Below are positions 60,541 to 64,000 of a DNA stretch of 64,000 bases, in pieces; position 1 is the first letter of the stretch, and each line of letters begins with the position of its first letter. The stretch lies in contig NZ_CP108109.1 of NCBI RefSeq assembly GCF_036199905.1, positions 7,594,001 through 7,658,000 of the forward strand, written 5' to 3'. The notes beneath the pieces were generated by a model, which was given only the letters and a program-made list of their open reading frames with translations, did not search any database and had not been told where the DNA came from. This DNA comes from Streptomyces sp. NBC_00223 (GTDB taxonomy: Bacteria; Actinomycetota; Actinomycetes; Streptomycetales; Streptomycetaceae). Both the position numbers and the translations under genes were made by a program.

Positions 60541-62564
60541 GTGCCGTCGGCGCCGCCCTGACAGCGGCGGCCGTCCTCGCCGCCGTCGCGGCCGCCGCCG
60601 GGACCTGGCTGCCGGCCCGGGCCCGGGTCACCTTGGCGGGAGTGTGCACCGCGGGCCTCGGCGCGGCCGGCCTGACCGCGGGCGTCGCGGCGCTCGGCGG
60701 GCAGAGCTGGTCCGCCGATCTGCCCGACCTGCTGCCGCTGGCCGGCGCGCACCTGGCGGTGGACGCCCTGTCGGGCCTGTTCATGGCCGTGGCCGGCGCC
60801 GTGGTGCTGGCCGTCGGGGTCTACGGCATCGGCTACGCGGGCGGCGGCCACGGCCTGTCCGGGCGGGGTGTGCAGGCCGTTCTGCCGGTCTTCGCCCTGA
60901 CGCTGATCCTGGTCCCGGCGGCGGCCTCGGTGTCCACCTTCCTCGTGTTGTGGGAGCTGATGGCGCTGACATCGCTGGCGCTGGTGGTGGCCGAGCACCG
61001 CGAACGCGGCTCCGTGCGGGAGGCCGGGCTCTGGTACGCGGTCATGACCCATCTGGGCCTGGTGCTGCTGCTGGTGGGCCTCGCGTGGTTCGCCGCGGAA
61101 GCCGGCGGCGAGACCTTCACCGCGCTGCGCGCGGGCGCCGCCGGGATGTCACCGGCGGCCCGCGACACCGTGTTCGTGGCGGCGGGGCTCGGCTTCGCCT
61201 CCAAGGCCGGGATGGTGCCGCTGCACGCCTGGCTGCCGCGCGCCCACCCGGAGGCGCCCAGCCATGTGTCGGCCCTGATGAGCGCGGCGATGGTCAACCT
61301 CGGTGTGTACGGGATCGTCCGGCTGGGACTCGATCTGCTGGGCGGCGGGCCGCGCTGGTGGTGGTGGCTGGTCCTGGGCACGGGTGCGCTCTCGGCGGTC
61401 TACGGCATCCTCCAGGCCGCGATGGCCTCGGACCTCAAGCGGCTGCTGGCCTGGTCGACGTCGGAGAACCTGGGCCTGGTACTCGTCGGGGTCGGCGCGG
61501 CGGGCATGTTCAACGCCGCCGGGGACCGGCCGCTGGCCGTGCTGGCGCTGGCCGCGGCCCTGCTGCACACCGTCAACCATGCCGCTTTCAAGGCGCTGCT
61601 GTTCTGCGCGGCCGGCTCGGTGCTGCACGCCACCGGACTGCGCGACCTGGACCGCCTCGGCGGGCTGCGGGCGCGGATGCCGGTGACCGCCGGGCTGTTC
61701 GCGCTCGCGGCGCTCGGCGCGGTGGCGCTGCCACCGGGCAACGGCTTCACCGGCGAGTGGCTGCTGCTCCAGACGCTGATCCACGGCCTGGCCGTCCCCG
61801 GGGTGTCCACCGCGATCATGCTGCCGGTGGCGGTCGCCGCGATCGCCCTGTCGGCCGGGCTGGCCGCCGCCGTCTTCGTCAAGGCGCTGGGCGTCGGCTT
61901 CTTCGCCCGGCCGCGCAGCCCCCAGGCGGAGCGCGCCCGGGAGAGCCCGCCCACGATGCTCGCCGGGATGGGGCTGCTGGCGCTCGCCTGCGCGGCCCTG
62001 GCACTGGCACCGGGGGCGCTGGCCCCCGGCCTGGACCGCGCCGCGGCGGCCGCCGGTCTCTCCGGGGGCCGCCAACTGTCCGGCGGGGGACTGCGACTGA
62101 GTCTCCATCAGGTCTCCGCGTCGCTGTGGCCGCTGTGGACCGCGGGCGCGCTCGCCGTGGCACTGGCCGCCGTACTGGCACTGACCCGCGCCGCCGGGCG
62201 CCGTGAGCGCCGCGGGCAGGCCAGGCTGTGGGACTGCGGCGGCGGGGCGCCGACACCGCGCATGGCCTACACCGCGACCTCCTTCGCCGAACCCCTCCAG
62301 CGCGTCTTCGACGACGTGCTCGCCCCCGAACAGGACGTGGACATCACTCCCGTACGCGAGTCGGCCTACCTGGTGGAGCGGGTCCGCTTCCAGCACCGGG
62401 TCCCCGACCGGATCGAGCACCGGCTCTACCGGCCCGTGCTGTCCGCGCTGACCGGCCTGGGCACCGCCGCCCGGCGGCTGGCGGCCGGCAGCGTGCACAC
62501 GTACCTCGGCTACGGGTTCTGCGCGGTCGTGGTCCTGCTCGTCGTGCTCGCGGTGATCCAGTGA
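60537..62564 (+). CDS. HyfB/NuoL-like proton-translocating membrane subunit
   Basis: A 675-residue antiporter-like subunit with about 15 membrane helices. Key sites are FLVLWELMALTSLALVV (the helix 5 Glu), ASKAGMVPLHAWLPRAHPEAPSHVSALMS (the broken helix with its Lys), and LLHTVNHAAFKALLFCAAGSVLHATG. The pattern is that of HyfB/HycC and the Mrp-type family. A cytoplasmic C-terminal stretch contains LWDCGGGAPTPRMAYTATSF, as in HyfB. Starts at GTG 60537; GTGA overlaps on both sides. Confidence 0.9.
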   Translation: MSAVGAALTAAAVLAAVAAAAGTWLPARARVTLAGVCTAGLGAAGLTAGVAALGGQSWSADLPDLLPLAGAHLAVDALSGLFMAVAGAVVLAVGVYGIGYAGGGHGLSGRGVQAVLPVFALTLILVPAAASVSTFLVLWELMALTSLALVVAEHRERGSVREAGLWYAVMTHLGLVLLLVGLAWFAAEAGGETFTALRAGAAGMSPAARDTVFVAAGLGFASKAGMVPLHAWLPRAHPEAPSHVSALMSAAMVNLGVYGIVRLGLDLLGGGPRWWWWLVLGTGALSAVYGILQAAMASDLKRLLAWSTSENLGLVLVGVGAAGMFNAAGDRPLAVLALAAALLHTVNHAAFKALLFCAAGSVLHATGLRDLDRLGGLRARMPVTAGLFALAALGAVALPPGNGFTGEWLLLQTLIHGLAVPGVSTAIMLPVAVAAIALSAGLAAAVFVKALGVGFFARPRSPQAERARESPPTMLAGMGLLALACAALALAPGALAPGLDRAAAAAGLSGGRQLSGGGLRLSLHQVSASLWPLWTAGALAVALAAVLALTRAAGRRERRGQARLWDCGGGAPTPRMAYTATSFAEPLQRVFDDVLAPEQDVDITPVRESAYLVERVRFQHRVPDRIEHRLYRPVLSALTGLGTAARRLAAGSVHTYLGYGFCAVVVLLVVLAVIQ

Positions 62565-63514
62565 GGGGCGCGGGCGCGGCGGGCGTGGCCGCGCAGGTTG
62601 TCGTGGTGGTCGCCGGGGCCCCGCTGCTGGCCGGGCTGATGCGGCAGGTACGGGCCCGGATGGAGGGCCGGGCCGGCGCCGGGGTCCGGCAGCCGTGGCG
62701 GGACCTGCGCAAACTCCTGCGCAAGGAGCCGGTCACACCGGTCGGCACCGGACCCGCCTTCCGGGTCGCGCCGCTGCTGCTGGTCGCCACCACCGCCGTG
62801 GTGGCCGCGCTGCTGCCGCTGGTCTCGACCGACACCCCGGTCAGCGGCCGCGCCGACCTGATCGTCGTGGTGGCGCTGCTGGCGCTGGGCACGGTCGCGC
62901 TCGCGCTGGCCGGCCTGGACACCGGCACCGCCTTCGGCGGCATGGGCGCCTCACGGGAGATGACGGTCGCCGCCCTGGTCGAACCGACGATCCTGCTCGC
63001 GGTCTTCGCCCTGTCGATACCGTCCGGGTCCACCAATCTGGCGGCCATCGTCTCCGGCGCCGCCGACGACCCGGCCCGGTCGGCCTCACCGGCCGGCCTG
63101 CTGGCGATCGCCGCGCTGGCCGTGGCCGTCCTCGCCGAGACCGGCCGGCTGCCGGTGGACAACCCCTCCACCCACCTCGAACTCACCATGATCCACGAGG
63201 CGATGGTCCTGGAGTACGCGGGCCCCGACCTCGCGCTGGTGGAACTGGGCGCGCAGATGCGCCTGGCCGTTCTGCTGGGCCTGCTGACCTCCCTGTTCGC
63301 GCCCTGGGGCATCGCCACCACCGCGACCTGGGCGGCGCTGGCCGTGGGCCTGGCGCTGCTGGTCGTGAAGGTGACGCTGCTGGGGGCCGTGCTCGCCGCG
63401 GCCGAGGTCTTCTGGGCCAAGGTCCGGCTGTTCCGCGTACCCGAGCTGCTGGCCGGGTCGTTCCTGCTCGCGCTGCTCGCCGTGGCGGCGTCGTTCTTCC
63501 TGAACGGGAGGTGA
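62561..63514 (+). CDS. HyfC/NuoH-like membrane subunit
   Basis: A 317-residue membrane protein of the NuoH/HyfC/HycD family. RQPWRDLRKLLRKEPVTP and ETGRLPVDNPSTHLELTMIHEAMVLEYAGPDLALVE are the family's cytoplasmic loop motifs, carrying the charged residues that couple the Fe-S arm to proton pumping. The start is GTG 62561. Following gene begins 9 nt after its stop. Confidence 0.9.
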   Translation: MRGAGAAGVAAQVVVVVAGAPLLAGLMRQVRARMEGRAGAGVRQPWRDLRKLLRKEPVTPVGTGPAFRVAPLLLVATTAVVAALLPLVSTDTPVSGRADLIVVVALLALGTVALALAGLDTGTAFGGMGASREMTVAALVEPTILLAVFALSIPSGSTNLAAIVSGAADDPARSASPAGLLAIAALAVAVLAETGRLPVDNPSTHLELTMIHEAMVLEYAGPDLALVELGAQMRLAVLLGLLTSLFAPWGIATTATWAALAVGLALLVVKVTLLGAVLAAAEVFWAKVRLFRVPELLAGSFLLALLAVAASFFLNGR

Positions 63515-63522
63515 GGGGAGAC

Positions 63523-64000
63523 ATGAGCGACAGCGCCTACACGCAGATGCTCGACCTGGCCTGCGGAGCGTTCCTGCTCGCGGCCGTGGTGGTGCTCTGG
63601 CGCCGCGATCTCGCCGCCGCCGTACGGGTCTTCGCGCTCCAGGGGCTGGCGCTCGCGGCCGTCGCCGCGTTGCTCGGATGGCACGAGGACCGGTGGGACG
63701 TGCTGGCCGTCGCCGCCGGGATCGCTGTGCTGCGCGCCTGGGCGCTGCCGCTGCTGCTGCGCCGCGCGCTGTCCGCCGACGGCGCCGCCCGTGAGACCCA
63801 GCCGCTGGTCAACGTGGCGGCGTCGCTGCTGTCCGCCGCCGCCCTGACCCTGCTCGCCTACGCCGTCTCCCGCCCCCTGGTGGCGCTGAACCCCACCCCC
63901 GCCACCCGGGCGCTGCCGGTCGGTCTGGCCGTGGTCCTGATCGGCTTCTTCGTCCTGGTCACCCGGCGGCGCGCGCTGTCCCAGGTCGTCGGCTTCCTGC
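63523..64000 (+). CDS. HyfE-like membrane subunit (partial, runs off window)
   Basis: At least 159 residues, open at the window end. It has several hydrophobic helices (LDLACGAFLLAAVVVLWRR, VFALQGLALAAVAALLG, AIRALPVGL-type segments) and resembles hydrogenase-4 component E/NuoK-like subunits. ATG 63523 follows GAGGGGAG. The order B-type, HyfB, HyfC, HyfE predicts HyfF- and large-subunit genes next. Confidence 0.82.
   Translation, partial: MSDSAYTQMLDLACGAFLLAAVVVLWRRDLAAAVRVFALQGLALAAVAALLGWHEDRWDVLAVAAGIAVLRAWALPLLLRRALSADGAARETQPLVNVAASLLSAAALTLLAYAVSRPLVALNPTPATRALPVGLAVVLIGFFVLVTRRRALSQVVGFL

Overview
The window is high-GC actinobacterial DNA, almost certainly Streptomyces. The signs are strong third-position G/C bias, GTG starts, GGAGG-type ribosome sites, many 4-nt start/stop overlaps, a large AfsR-like SARP, Tat and Sec secreted polysaccharidases with CBM2, CBM25 and CBM32 modules, an actinobacterial ctaF/qcrB set, and the GC-rich interspersed hairpin repeats common in streptomycete intergenic DNA. 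No rRNA, tRNA, CRISPR array or phage module was seen. Gene content (secreted hydrolases, paralogous respiratory genes, one insertion sequence, gene remnants) suits an accessory or arm-proximal region, but position on the chromosome cannot be read from the window.

Layout. 0-6.8 kb is regulatory: a TetR gene divergent from an FBP zinc-finger protein across a perfect palindrome; an AfsR-type SARP flanked on both sides by matching 11-bp-spaced direct repeats, placed before a tiny secreted protein and a SnoaL-like protein; and an FMN reductase/HxlR operon with its own palindrome. 7-12.2 kb holds two convergent GH5 mannanase-type enzymes and a 14-TM drug exporter. 12.3-19.3 kb holds a GNAT remnant, rhaM, a GNAT gene, an oxidoreductase-methyltransferase fusion divergent from an XRE-cupin regulator, and an N6-adenine-methylase-like protein with a degenerate catalytic motif. 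19.3-20.8 kb is an IS110-family element with a structured 5' region that could encode a bridge RNA. 21-24.7 kb is a 1198-residue GH3 enzyme with three CBM32 modules under a LacI-type operator.

24.9-28.5 kb carries a DUF5954-like protein, a methyltransferase and a GAF-PP2C phosphatase. 28.6-36.2 kb is a kdp potassium-transport operon (small ORF-kdpF-A-B-C-D) with two OmpR-type direct-repeat boxes upstream but no adjacent kdpE; an interspersed-repeat array lies where kdpE would be expected. 36.2-40 kb is an alternative qcrB-ctaD-ctaF set. 40.2-48.8 kb has a formaldehyde-dehydrogenase-type enzyme, a PIG-L deacetylase, a large secreted alpha-amylase and a secreted lipase-like hydrolase.

49.2-56.4 kb is a sulfur-scavenging locus: LysR, a 22-codon leader peptide ending Cys-Cys-Arg followed by competing hairpins, then SfnG-, DszC/SfnC-, SsuE-, SfnB- and SsuD-type enzymes. 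Together these would oxidise sulfones and sulfonates with FMNH2 supplied by the reductase, and the leader suggests cysteine-sensed attenuation. 56.5-58 kb has SMI1/KNR4 and HD-domain proteins. 58.1-64 kb has two paralogous cysteine-free ArsR genes and the start of a group-4-hydrogenase/complex-I-like membrane operon; all three transcription units share a 16-bp operator-like sequence. The last gene runs off the window.
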